11,460 nucleotides of DNA from AC-32 sp035624425 (GCA_035624425.1 DASPRN010000013.1:1-11460), one strand, 5' to 3'. Positions 1 to 6,558 are shown, counted from the first letter of the stretch. Notes: a model not told the origin generated them from the letters alone. Numbers and translations: made by a program.

Positions 1-1
1 C

Positions 2-892
2 GGCGTCGAGGCGAAGCGGATGCTTGGTCGCACCCCGGGGACGATCTCCGCGATCCGCCCGCTCAAGGACGGCGTCATCGCCGACTTCGACGTCACCGAG
101 CAGATGCTGCGCCACTTCATCCAGAAGGTCCACCAGCACCGGTTCGCGCACCCGCGCGTCGTCGTCTGCGTCCCAAGCGGCGTCACCGGTGTCGAGAAGC
201 GCGCGGTCGAGGAGGCCACACTTTCCGCCGGAGCAAGACAGGCCTACCTGATCGAGGAGCCGATGGCCGCCGCGATCGGCGCCGGCCTGCCGGTCGCCGA
301 GCCGACCGGCAACATGATCGTGGACATCGGCGGCGGCACGACCGAGGTGGCGGTCATCTCACTCGGAGGCATCGTCGTCTCCCAGAGCCTGCGCGTCGGC
401 GGGGACGAGATGGACGAGGCGATCATCAGCCACATCAAGTCCGAGTACAAGCTCCTGATCGGCCAGCAGACCGCCGAGGAGATCAAGCTCGAGGTCGGCT
501 CCGCCTTCGACCTGAAGGACGAGGTGCAAGCCGAGGTTCGTGGACGCGACATGCTCACCGGCCTCCCGAAGACCGTGATCCTGAGCAGCGAGGAGGTGCG
601 CCGCGCCCTCGACCAGCCCGTCGGCCAGATCATCGACGCGATCAAGTCCACCCTCGACAAGACGCCGCCCGAGCTCGCGGCCGACATCATGGACCGCGGC
701 ATCGTCCTTGCCGGCGGCGGCGCGCTCCTGAACGGTCTCGACGAGCGGCTCCGCCATGAGACGCAGATGCCGGTCCACCTCGCCGAGAGCCCGCTGACCT
801 GCGTCGCAGTCGGCTCCGGCCGCAGCCTGGAGGAGTTCGAGGCGATCCATCGCAGCCAGGCCGCGAAGAAACGAACGAATCACCGGCCGTAG
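2..892 (+). CDS. mreB: Rod-shape-determining protein MreB, 5' truncated by window edge
   Basis: This is the actin-like ATPase that forms membrane-attached filaments and positions the cell-wall elongation machinery. The reading frame is open from base 2, so the first internal ATG (20) is not the real start. The 296 visible codons lack roughly the first 45-50 residues of a usual ~340-residue MreB. The fragment opens with EAKRMLGRTPG and KDGVIADFD, typical of the region after the first phosphate loop. The second phosphate motif DIGGGTTEVAVISLGG starts at base 323 and the adenosine motif GIVLAGGGALLNGLDERL at base 698. EEPMAAAIGAGLPV is also a classic MreB segment. The end is ordinary, with a short basic tail (AAKKRTNHRP). 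It precedes mreC by 36 nt, the usual order. Identity is secure; only the N-terminus is missing. Confidence 0.96.
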   Translation, partial: GVEAKRMLGRTPGTISAIRPLKDGVIADFDVTEQMLRHFIQKVHQHRFAHPRVVVCVPSGVTGVEKRAVEEATLSAGARQAYLIEEPMAAAIGAGLPVAEPTGNMIVDIGGGTTEVAVISLGGIVVSQSLRVGGDEMDEAIISHIKSEYKLLIGQQTAEEIKLEVGSAFDLKDEVQAEVRGRDMLTGLPKTVILSSEEVRRALDQPVGQIIDAIKSTLDKTPPELAADIMDRGIVLAGGGALLNGLDERLRHETQMPVHLAESPLTCVAVGSGRSLEEFEAIHRSQAAKKRTNHRP

Positions 893-910
893 CGGCTCGC
901 CGCCGGTTTT
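882..910 (+). terminator. Candidate intrinsic terminator at the end of mreB
   Basis: A 6-bp stem ACCGGC (882-887) / GCCGGT (902-907) with a 14-nt loop runs into TTTT (907-910). It overlaps the mreB stop codon at 890-892. A smaller alternative stem GCGG/CCGC lies inside the loop region. The short stem and short T tract make this a modest candidate, but a -10-like box follows within 3 nt, which fits a break in transcription between mreB and mreC. Leakage or read-through is quite possible. Confidence 0.35.
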
Positions 911-912
911 CC

Positions 913-918
913 TAGACT
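913..918 (+). promoter_or_regulatory. Candidate -10 box for mreC-mreD-mrdA-rodA
   Basis: TAGACT fits the actinobacterial TANNNT -10 consensus. Its last base is 10 nt before the mreC GTG, so a start site 6-7 nt downstream would leave a leader of only a few bases. I see no convincing -35 hexamer about 17 nt upstream. The same TAGNCT form recurs before the genes at 5699, 6622 and 9255, which raises confidence. Confidence 0.45.
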
Positions 919-928
919 GGGTCGTCTC

Positions 929-1867
929 GTGCCAAGGAACCGCAACGCACGTCTTGCGGTCTTGGGGTCGCCCGTTCCTCGCTCCAGGCCCGCCGGGTTG
1001 TCCTCCCGCAGTGCCACCGCCCTCCGGCGGCGCATCGTGGCAGGGTCGCTCGTCCTGCTCTCGATCGTGCTGATCACGATCTACTTCCGCGAGCCCGTGG
1101 GCGGGGGGCTGCACGGGGCCCAGAGCGCCGGCGCGACGGTGCTCCGGCCCTTCGAGGTCGGCGCCAACCGCGTCGCCCAGCCCTTCCGTGACGCCTACGG
1201 CTGGTTCGCCGGAGTCCTCCACGCGAAGTCCGAGAACGGCCGGCTGCACCGGGAGGTAGACCTCTACAGCGCCCAGGCGATCCAGAACGCGAACGCCGCG
1301 CAGCAGAACGCCCGGCTCAAGCGGCTGCTCCACTACGTGAGCTCGCCCCAGTTCCCCAAGGACTACGACCCCGTGGCCACCGACGTGATCAGCCGGCCGC
1401 CGACCGAACTCGCGCAGCAGATCGGGATCGCCGCCGGCTCGAGCAGCGGGATCCGCGTCAACGACCCGGTCGTGAACCAAGACGGCCTCGTCGGCCGCGT
1501 CACCCAAGTCGCGAGCCACGGCGCCGAGGTGACGTTGCTGACCGACCCGAACAACCTGGTCTCCGCGCTCGACCTGACCACGCGGGCGACCGGCCTCGTC
1601 GGCAGCGGCCCGAGCCGCGGCACTCTGATCCTCGACCGTGTCTCGAAGTCGCAGGTCGTACGGCCCAACGACCTGATCGTCACGCAGGGCTGGCGCTCGG
1701 GGAAGCTGAGCTCGCTCTATCCGCAAGGGATTCCGATCGGCGTCGTCTCCAGCGCCTCGCAGAACGACGTCGACCTCTACTGGCAGGTGCAGCTCCACCC
1801 GCAGGTCGACTTCGGCTCGTCGCTCCAGTCGGTGATCGTGCTCGTCCCGAAGACTCGCCGGCACTGA
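929..1867 (+). CDS. mreC: Rod-shape-determining protein MreC
   Basis: MreC is a bitopic membrane protein whose extracytoplasmic domain links the MreB filament to PBP2/RodA and activates them. The 312 residues show the family layout: a basic cytoplasmic N-terminus (1-35), one transmembrane helix (about 36-53, ending LITIYF), a coiled coil (about 98-135, ENGRLHREVDLYSAQAIQN) and the double beta-barrel domain (about 143-308). That domain includes VNDPVVNQDGLVGRVTQV and LTDPNNLVSALDLTTRATGL. Length is normal (about 270-330). The GTG start at 929 is the only start that keeps the cytoplasmic tail and helix. It has no Shine-Dalgarno sequence, which fits the near-leaderless promoter just upstream. 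The stop overlaps the mreD start by one base (TGATG). Confidence 0.94.
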   Translation: MPRNRNARLAVLGSPVPRSRPAGLSSRSATALRRRIVAGSLVLLSIVLITIYFREPVGGGLHGAQSAGATVLRPFEVGANRVAQPFRDAYGWFAGVLHAKSENGRLHREVDLYSAQAIQNANAAQQNARLKRLLHYVSSPQFPKDYDPVATDVISRPPTELAQQIGIAAGSSSGIRVNDPVVNQDGLVGRVTQVASHGAEVTLLTDPNNLVSALDLTTRATGLVGSGPSRGTLILDRVSKSQVVRPNDLIVTQGWRSGKLSSLYPQGIPIGVVSSASQNDVDLYWQVQLHPQVDFGSSLQSVIVLVPKTRRH

Positions 1868-2397
1868 TGCGTCAACTGGTGGAGCCCGCCAAGGTCGGCG
1901 TCCTGGTCTTCGTCGCCGCGATCCTGCAGGTGTCGATCTTCTCGACCTTCCAGATCCTCGGAGGAGCCCCCGACGTCGTCCTGCTGACGCTGATGGCGAT
2001 CGCGCTCCTGCGCGGCTCGATCTACGGGGCGAGCGCGGGCTTTGCGGCCGGCCTGCTGGTCGACACGGCAAACCTGGGCACCCTCGGGGTCACCTCGCTG
2101 CTGCTGACGATCGCCGGCTACTGGATCGGGCGCTACGGCGAGACGACCGGGCGCGACCGCGCCCATGCGCCATACGTTTCGGTCGCGGTGGCGACGATCC
2201 TCGTCCAGTTCGGCGCGCTCTTCCTGCACTACATGCTCGGCGACCCGGTCTCGGCGCGGGTCGTCCTGCTCGATGCGCTGCCCGCGAAAGTCGGGCTCAA
2301 CCTGCTTCTGACGCTCCCGGTCTACGCGCTGACGCGCTGGGTGCTCGGGCTCGGCACGGCGCCCGAGGGCGCGACGGAGGTGCAGCTCCTTGGCTAG
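1867..2397 (+). CDS. mreD: Rod-shape-determining protein MreD
   Basis: MreD is a small polytopic membrane protein of the elongasome, thought to modulate MreC's activation of PBP2. The 176-residue product is almost entirely hydrophobic, with about five or six membrane segments: an N-terminal VGVLVFVAAILQVSIF, then PDVVLLTLMAIALLRG, GASAGFAAGLLVDT, SLLLTIAGYWIG, VATILVQFGALFLHYML and a C-terminal NLLLTLPVYALTRWVL. The G-x-x-x-D turn in GFAAGLLVDTANLGTLG matches the conserved MreD core. Sequence in this family diverges quickly, so the assignment rests on hydropathy plus its fixed place between mreC and mrdA. Its ATG shares a base with the mreC stop, and there is no clear ribosome binding site, so it probably depends on coupling. 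The product length is typical. Confidence 0.9.
   Translation: MRQLVEPAKVGVLVFVAAILQVSIFSTFQILGGAPDVVLLTLMAIALLRGSIYGASAGFAAGLLVDTANLGTLGVTSLLLTIAGYWIGRYGETTGRDRAHAPYVSVAVATILVQFGALFLHYMLGDPVSARVVLLDALPAKVGLNLLLTLPVYALTRWVLGLGTAPEGATEVQLLG
2376..2380 (+). promoter_or_regulatory. Ribosome binding site deciding the mrdA TTG start
   Basis: GGAGG lies 9 nt before the TTG at 2390, inside the end of mreD. It supports the TTG start, which overlaps mreD by 8 nt, over any later start that would cut the cytoplasmic tail. Confidence 0.6.
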
Positions 2398-4450
2398 CCG
2401 CGCGCGCTCCGGCTCGAACCGCTTCCTGCCGCCCGACCCGCGGGTGGAGGAGCCCTACCGCTTCACGCCGCAGCTCGCCCTCCGGCTCGGGATCCTCGGC
2501 GCGCTCGCGCTCGTCGTCTTCGGGATCCTCTTCTTCCGCCTCTGGGCGCTGCAGGTGCTCTCGGGGCCGCAGTACCTCAAGGCCTCGCTCGACAACCAGG
2601 TTCGCTCGCTGCGGCTGCCCGCCCAGCGCGGCGAGATCCTCGACCGCAACGGCCGTCCGCTCGTGGCGACGATTCCCGGCACCGCCGTCTCGCTCTCTCC
2701 CCAGGACCTGGACAAGAGCTCGTACCAGGCCTGGCTGGGCGAGCTGCGCAGGCTGTCGCGGGTCCTGCACGTGCCTGTGCCCCAGATGGTGGCCGAGATC
2801 AAGCTGCGCAAGAACGATCCCGTCACCCCGGTGATCGTCCGGACGTCGGTGACGCGCGACGCCCCGATCGACTACCTCTCCGAGCACCTCGACCAGTTCC
2901 CGGGCGTCCAGATCGTCAACACCTTCCAGCGGAGCTACCCGTACGGCTCGCTGGCCGCGCAGCTCGTCGGCTACGTCTCCCAGGTCTCGCCGCAGGAGCT
3001 GAAGCAGCTCGGCCCGAAGGGCTACCGCGCCGGTGACGTGATCGGCCAGGCCGGGCTCGAGTCGACGTACGACTCGTACCTCCGCGGCCGCGACGGTCTT
3101 GCGCAGCGGACGGTGGACTCGTTCGGCCACCGGACGAGCGGGCTCGTCCTGAAGCGGCCGCCGACGCCCGGCGAGTCGATCAAGCTGACCCTGGACGTCA
3201 ACCTCCAGCGCGCGGCCGAGCGGGCGCTCACGTACGGGATTCAGCTCGCGCGCAACAACCAGCAATACCAGGCCGACGGGGGCGCGATCGTCGCGCTCGA
3301 CCCGCGCGACGGCTCGATTCTCGCGATGGCCTCGAACCCGACCTACTACCCGCGCGTCTACACCGGCCGCGTCACCGACAAGCGCCTCGCCGCGGCGGGG
3401 CTGACGCCTGCAACGGCCCGCGCAGACAACTTCCCGGCGCTCAACCGCGCTCTCGACGGCGTCTATCCCGCCGGCTCGACCTTCAAGCCGGTGACCGCGC
3501 TCGCAGCGCTCCAGACGCACATCCTCCCCTCGATCTCGACGGTCCTGCCGTGCACCGGCGAGTACGTCGTGCCCAGCCAGTTCCCCGGCGGCGCGCCGCA
3601 GGTCTTCCACAACGTGGACCCGTTCATCGACGAGGCGATGACGCTGCCGACCGCGCTCGCCGAGTCATGCGACACGTGGTTCTACCAGCTCGGCGACGAC
3701 TTCTACAAAGCGCCCCCGAGCGCCGGCCACCCGCTCCAGGCCTGGGCCGCCAAGTTCGGCTTCGGCAAGAAGACCGGCGTCGACGTCGGCCCGGAGTCGG
3801 GCGGCCTGCTGCCGACGCCGGAGTGGCGCCACCGCGCGTTCACGGCCAAGACCGACCCGTCCAACTGGCGGATCGACCGGCTCTGGAAGCCGGGCGACTC
3901 GATCCAGCTCGCGATCGGCCAGAAGGACCTGCTGGTGACGCCGCTGCAGATGGCCCGCTTCTACGCGCTGATCGCGAACGGCGGCAAGCTCGTCCGGCCG
4001 CACCTCGTCGACGAGGTGACCGAGGGCGGCGGCGGCCGCTCGCAGCCGCGCGTGGTCAAGCGCTTCACCGCCCCGGCGCCGCAGCCGGTCGGGCTCGACC
4101 CAACCTACCTCGCCGCGGTGCAGGACGGGCTCTACCAGGCAACGCACTCCTCCATCGGGACCTCGGCCGGCGTCTTCGGGACCTTCCCGGTGCAGATCGC
4201 CGGCAAGACCGGCACCGCGCAGAAGAACCCGAACACGAACCAGCTCGACCAGTCGTGGTGGTGCGGCTACGGCCCGGTGAACAGCTCCGAGCCGCCCGAC
4301 ATCGTCGTCTGCGCGCTGATCGAGAACGGCGGCTTCGGCGCCGACGCGGCGGCCCCGGCGGCGCTCCAGGTCTTCCAGCAGTTCTTCCAGACGAACCGCG
4401 GCGCGACCGGCGCCTCGGGGGCGACGGGCGTGACGGGGCCGGTCGGATGA
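2390..4450 (+). CDS. mrdA: Penicillin-binding protein 2 (elongation-specific class B transpeptidase)
   Basis: This class B PBP cross-links peptidoglycan during side-wall elongation and works as a pair with RodA. The 686 residues contain a cytoplasmic tail, one transmembrane helix (about 31-51), and the pedestal with R80-GEILDRNGRPLVAT. The transpeptidase domain has all three active-site motifs: S363-T-F-K366, S426-C-D428 (the SxD form usual for PBP2 rather than the SxN of division PBPs) and K606-T-G608 in AGKTGTAQ. The TTG start is set by GGAGG 9 nt upstream and an 8-nt overlap with mreD. The end is odd: residues 671-686 are five Gly-X-Y triplets plus a final Gly (GATGASGATGVTGPVG), a short collagen-like tail that should lie outside the membrane. 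The ATGA overlap with rodA supports the PBP2 assignment. Confidence 0.95.
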   Translation: MASRARSGSNRFLPPDPRVEEPYRFTPQLALRLGILGALALVVFGILFFRLWALQVLSGPQYLKASLDNQVRSLRLPAQRGEILDRNGRPLVATIPGTAVSLSPQDLDKSSYQAWLGELRRLSRVLHVPVPQMVAEIKLRKNDPVTPVIVRTSVTRDAPIDYLSEHLDQFPGVQIVNTFQRSYPYGSLAAQLVGYVSQVSPQELKQLGPKGYRAGDVIGQAGLESTYDSYLRGRDGLAQRTVDSFGHRTSGLVLKRPPTPGESIKLTLDVNLQRAAERALTYGIQLARNNQQYQADGGAIVALDPRDGSILAMASNPTYYPRVYTGRVTDKRLAAAGLTPATARADNFPALNRALDGVYPAGSTFKPVTALAALQTHILPSISTVLPCTGEYVVPSQFPGGAPQVFHNVDPFIDEAMTLPTALAESCDTWFYQLGDDFYKAPPSAGHPLQAWAAKFGFGKKTGVDVGPESGGLLPTPEWRHRAFTAKTDPSNWRIDRLWKPGDSIQLAIGQKDLLVTPLQMARFYALIANGGKLVRPHLVDEVTEGGGGRSQPRVVKRFTAPAPQPVGLDPTYLAAVQDGLYQATHSSIGTSAGVFGTFPVQIAGKTGTAQKNPNTNQLDQSWWCGYGPVNSSEPPDIVVCALIENGGFGADAAAPAALQVFQQFFQTNRGATGASGATGVTGPVG

Positions 4451-5643
4451 TCGAGGCCGTCGACAGGCGCGCCAGGGGCCTGCGGCCGGTCCGCAGCGAG
4501 GGCCTCGAGCTGGCCGGCTTCCTGCGCCGGCTCGACTGGGTGCTGCTGGCTGCGGTCGCCGCGCTGGTCGGCTACGGCCTCTGGGCGATCGCCGGGATCA
4601 CGAAGCACGACATCACCGGCGATCCGAGCTACTACGTCGTCCGGCAGGCGGTCTACGCGGCGGTCGGCGTCGTCGGGCTGGCCGTGCTCGTCCTGGTCGA
4701 CCCGGCCTACTACCGGCGCTACAAGCGCGCGATCTACATCGGGATGACCGGGATCATGCTCCTGGTGCTGCTCGGCGGCACGGTCTCGCGCCACTCCAAG
4801 CGCTGGCTCGACCTGGGCTTCTTCCGCTTCCAGCCATCCGAGTTCGGGAAGCTGCTCTTCGTCCTCTTCCTGGCCGGCTTCCTCGCCGACCGGGCCAGGC
4901 GGCTCGGCGACAGCCGCACCGTCCTGGAGGCGATCGGCTACGCCTCGGTGCCGATCCTGCTCGTGTTCGTCCAGCCCGATGTCGGCACGGCGATGGTCTA
5001 CACCGTTGCCCTGGCGGGGGTGCTGTTCATCGCCGGCGTGCGCTGGGCGCATCTCGCCGTGCTCGCCGCGGGCGCGGTCGGGTTCGCGCTGATCGTCCTC
5101 TGGCTGCTGCCGTCGGCCGGCGTGCACGTGCTCAAGCCCTACCAGCAGGCGCGTCTCACGCGCTTCACCCACCCCTCCCAGGATCCCTCCGGCGCGACCT
5201 ACAACCTCGCGCAGTCGATCAACGCTGTCGGCGCCGGTGGCTTCCGCGGCCGCGGCGTGGCCGGCTCCACCCAGACGAACTACCACTTCCTGCCCGAGCA
5301 CGCGACCGACTTCGCGTTCGCCTCGCTCGCCGAGCAGCGCGGCTTCGTCGGTGTCTCGATCCTGCTGCTGCTCTACCTGCTCGTCGTCTGGCGCGGCCTC
5401 AAGATCGTGGCGGTCGCGCGGGACGCGTTCTCGGCGATCGCCGCCGGCGGGATCGTGGTCGCGTTCCTGTTCCAGATCTTCGTCAACGTCGGCATGGCGA
5501 TCGGCATCGCGCCGGTCACCGGGATCCCGCTCCCGTTCGTGAGCGCGGGCGGCTCGGCGATGATCGCGAACCTGCTGGCGATCGGTGTCCTGCTGGCAAT
5601 CCACGTGCGCGGAACCGGCGCGCGCAGGCGCCTGCTCCGGTAG
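4447..5643 (+). CDS. rodA: Rod-shape SEDS peptidoglycan glycosyltransferase RodA
   Basis: RodA polymerises lipid II into glycan strands in the plasma membrane and is activated by its partner PBP2. The 398-residue product is a polytopic protein with about ten membrane segments. It shows FQPSEFGKLLFVLFLA, QPDVGTAMVY, the extracellular-loop motif FLPEHATDFAFASLAEQRGF with the catalytic aspartate at about D288, and the C-terminal GIPLPFVSAGGSAMIANL. The last is usually SYGGSS, so SAGGSA is a mild variant. The same frame is open upstream to 3550, but that part is a shadow of mrdA; ATG 4447 overlaps the mrdA stop in ATGA and gives the expected N-terminus before the first helix at RLDWVLLAAVAALVGYG. 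Two SEDS proteins (RodA, FtsW) are alike, but context makes this RodA. Confidence 0.95.
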   Translation: MIEAVDRRARGLRPVRSEGLELAGFLRRLDWVLLAAVAALVGYGLWAIAGITKHDITGDPSYYVVRQAVYAAVGVVGLAVLVLVDPAYYRRYKRAIYIGMTGIMLLVLLGGTVSRHSKRWLDLGFFRFQPSEFGKLLFVLFLAGFLADRARRLGDSRTVLEAIGYASVPILLVFVQPDVGTAMVYTVALAGVLFIAGVRWAHLAVLAAGAVGFALIVLWLLPSAGVHVLKPYQQARLTRFTHPSQDPSGATYNLAQSINAVGAGGFRGRGVAGSTQTNYHFLPEHATDFAFASLAEQRGFVGVSILLLLYLLVVWRGLKIVAVARDAFSAIAAGGIVVAFLFQIFVNVGMAIGIAPVTGIPLPFVSAGGSAMIANLLAIGVLLAIHVRGTGARRRLLR

Positions 5644-5649
5644 CCGGTT

Positions 5650-5680
5650 CGGGGATTTCCCGGATTCTCGCGCTTGCGAG
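5650..5680 (+). terminator. Weak tandem hairpins after rodA
   Basis: Two small inverted repeats follow the rodA stop: CGGG (5650-5653) with CCCG (5659-5662), and CTCGC (5667-5671) with GCGAG (5676-5680) around a GCTT loop. Neither has a T tract. They could form a poor terminator or simply be GC-rich spacer, and the next -10 candidate begins 7 nt later. Confidence 0.2.
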
Positions 5681-5686
5681 TGGGCT

Positions 5687-5692
5687 TAGGCT
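5687..5692 (+). promoter_or_regulatory. Candidate -10 box giving a leaderless mRNA for the lipoprotein gene
   Basis: TAGGCT ends exactly 6 nt before the GTG at 5699, so transcription would begin at the start codon. The GTG has no usable ribosome binding site (GGGAG lies only 1 nt away), which agrees with leaderless translation. No clear -35 is visible. Confidence 0.45.
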
Positions 5693-5698
5693 GGGAGC

Positions 5699-6208
5699 GT
5701 GATCTGGCGGGTCCGACTGGCTCTCACGACCGGCGGCGCTCTGCTCGTTATGGCGAGCCTGGGCTGCGGATCGAGCCCGACCGCCAATCGCGCCGACTTC
5801 ATCAGCCAAGCGGACACGATCTGCAAGAGCTACGGCGTTCGCGGCGAGCGAATTCTCAGTCGCCTTCAGAAACGCGTCGAGACCGTCAAGTCGTCAATAG
5901 AGCTCTACTCCCTTGAGGCGGAGGAGGGCGCACAGCTTGCACATCTGCTGCGACGCGAGACGCGCGATCTCGCGATGCTCAAAGCACCGCCGGATGCGGC
6001 TCTGCGTTGGCGCCATGCGCTCGCGCAGCTGAGGGTCGAGGTTGAGGAGCTGCAAGCTTTCGCCAGAGCAAGCCGACGCCTGGCGGAGGGTCTCCCGTCC
6101 TCCCCGGCCGCGAAGCCGTCCGGCCCCGACGCGGTGAGCAGGAAGTTCTTCAACATCTACGGATTCAAGGTCTGCGGCGGCACTCAGGCGGCGCCCACAT
6201 CCGGTTGA
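5699..6208 (+). CDS. Putative secreted lipoprotein, function unknown
   Basis: I do not recognise a named family. The 169-residue product begins MIWRVRLALTTGGALLVMASLGC, a short basic start and hydrophobic stretch ending at a candidate lipidated Cys23. The lipobox (S-L-G-C) is imperfect at -3. The mature part is helical and charged, with Leu/Glu/Arg-rich segments, and has two further cysteines: C42 in ADTICKSYG and C159 in YGFKVCGG. They could form a disulphide after export. Small actinobacterial lipoproteins with an early ADxIC motif and a late YGxxVCG end are familiar to me as uncharacterised proteins; that is memory, not a search. Codon use is looser than in neighbours (AAA, CAA, TCA, GTT, ATT and an ATA at 5897). 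The start is chosen because the next ATG (5750) would remove the signal segment. It separates the wall genes from rng but shows no sign of belonging to either operon. Confidence 0.65.
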   Translation: MIWRVRLALTTGGALLVMASLGCGSSPTANRADFISQADTICKSYGVRGERILSRLQKRVETVKSSIELYSLEAEEGAQLAHLLRRETRDLAMLKAPPDAALRWRHALAQLRVEVEELQAFARASRRLAEGLPSSPAAKPSGPDAVSRKFFNIYGFKVCGGTQAAPTSG

Positions 6209-6209
6209 G

Positions 6210-6236
6210 CGCCCGCGAAGCGGCTCCGTCCGGGCG
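6210..6236 (+). terminator. Hairpin just after the lipoprotein gene
   Basis: CGCCCG (6210-6215) pairs with CGGGCG (6231-6236) around a 15-nt loop, starting 2 nt after the stop codon. There is no T tract. In GC-rich actinobacteria such hairpins sometimes act in termination or protect the 3' end; here it is only a structural candidate. Confidence 0.3.
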
Positions 6237-6242
6237 GGGTCC

Positions 6243-6248
6243 TACGAT
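6243..6248 (+). promoter_or_regulatory. Candidate -10 box for the 65-residue gene
   Basis: TACGAT fits TANNNT and ends exactly 6 nt before the ATG at 6255, the same geometry as at 5687-5692. If the real start is the alternative ATG at 6288, the same box would give a 33-nt leader instead of a leaderless message. No -35 is evident. Confidence 0.4.
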
Positions 6249-6254
6249 CCGCCC

Positions 6255-6452
6255 ATGGTCGCCAGACCAGAAGCCGAGGAGTTGCTGATGATCGAGGAGG
6301 CCGACGCCTGGTTCGAGTACCTCGAGGCAACGCGGGCGCAGTCCGCGCATCGCTACAAGGAGGTCGAACCGTGGGCGTGGGCGCGCCTCAGTCAACGGCT
6401 GCGCGCTGTCAGGGCGAAGCGCGCGAAGCTCCGCCCCGCCGCTGCGGCGTAG
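6255..6452 (+). CDS. Small hypothetical protein, Trp- and Arg-rich
   Basis: This 65-residue product is not assigned to a family. It has an acidic first half (EAEELLMIEEADAWFEYLEA) and a strongly basic C-terminal half (RLSQRLRAVRAKRAKLRP), with three tryptophans (W19, W40 and W42). It looks like one or two amphipathic helices; there is no signal peptide or membrane segment, so it is probably cytosolic, perhaps binding nucleic acid or a partner protein. Two starts compete. ATG 6255 sits 6 nt after a -10-like box and would be leaderless. ATG 6288 has GAGGAG at 6276-6281, 6 nt upstream, and gives a 54-residue protein MIEEADAWFEYLEA. GAG-GAG is also just two Glu codons, so it decides little. A perfect hairpin follows the stop by 1 nt. 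Codon use is that of a real GC-rich gene. Confidence 0.5.
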   Translation: MVARPEAEELLMIEEADAWFEYLEATRAQSAHRYKEVEPWAWARLSQRLRAVRAKRAKLRPAAAA

Positions 6453-6453
6453 A

Positions 6454-6471
6454 GGCACCGCTTGCGGTGCC
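6454..6471 (+). terminator. Perfect hairpin after the 65-residue gene
   Basis: GGCACCG (6454-6460) pairs with CGGTGCC (6465-6471) around CTTG, directly after the stop codon at 6450-6452. No T tract follows. A second stem, GCGCGGGC (6483-6490) with GCTCGTGC (6494-6501), forms 8 pairs including two G-U pairs around a TTT loop. The position suits a 3'-end structure separating this gene from rng. Confidence 0.4.
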
Positions 6472-6522
6472 GCCCTCAGGACGCGCGGGCTTTGCTCGTG
6501 CGGCCTCGACGGGTCGCGCTGC

Positions 6523-6528
6523 TAGCCT
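6523..6528 (+). promoter_or_regulatory. Candidate -10 box for rng
   Basis: TAGCCT belongs to the TAGNCT group seen before other genes here. Transcription starting about 7 nt downstream would give a leader of roughly 86 nt before the rng TTG. The predicted start site coincides with an ATG at 6536, which opens an out-of-frame 57-codon frame overlapping rng. No convincing -35 lies 16-18 nt upstream. Confidence 0.4.
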
Positions 6529-6558
6529 GTGGGTAATGAGTTTTGACCTATTGCTGCA

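Noticed and set aside
359..2071. 570-codon open frame on the - strand across mreB, mreC and mreD
   Set aside because: It spans three real genes on the other strand, is Arg/Gly/Asp-rich with no recognisable domain, and has no start signals.
3665..3673. SCD in place of SxN as a damaged PBP active site
   Set aside because: SxD is the normal second motif in elongation-type PBP2, so this is not a defect.
3550..4446. Upstream extension of the rodA frame within mrdA
   Set aside because: The translated part is Arg/Ala/Pro-rich shadow sequence of mrdA. RodA family N-termini fit the ATG at 4447.
4267..5604. 445-codon - strand frame opposite rodA
   Set aside because: Asp/Gln/Glu/Arg-rich low complexity is typical of the complement of GC-rich membrane-protein codons, with no motif or start signal.
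6371..6535. Upstream portion of a + strand frame running from 6371 to 6709
   Set aside because: It overlaps the 65-residue gene out of frame and crosses two hairpins and the rng promoter. Only the part from ATG 6536 has a possible start signal, and it is treated as a hypothesis.
6543..6548. TTGACC as a -35 box downstream of the rng -10
   Set aside because: No TANNNT sequence lies 16-18 nt further on before the rng start; that region is the GC-rich leader stem.
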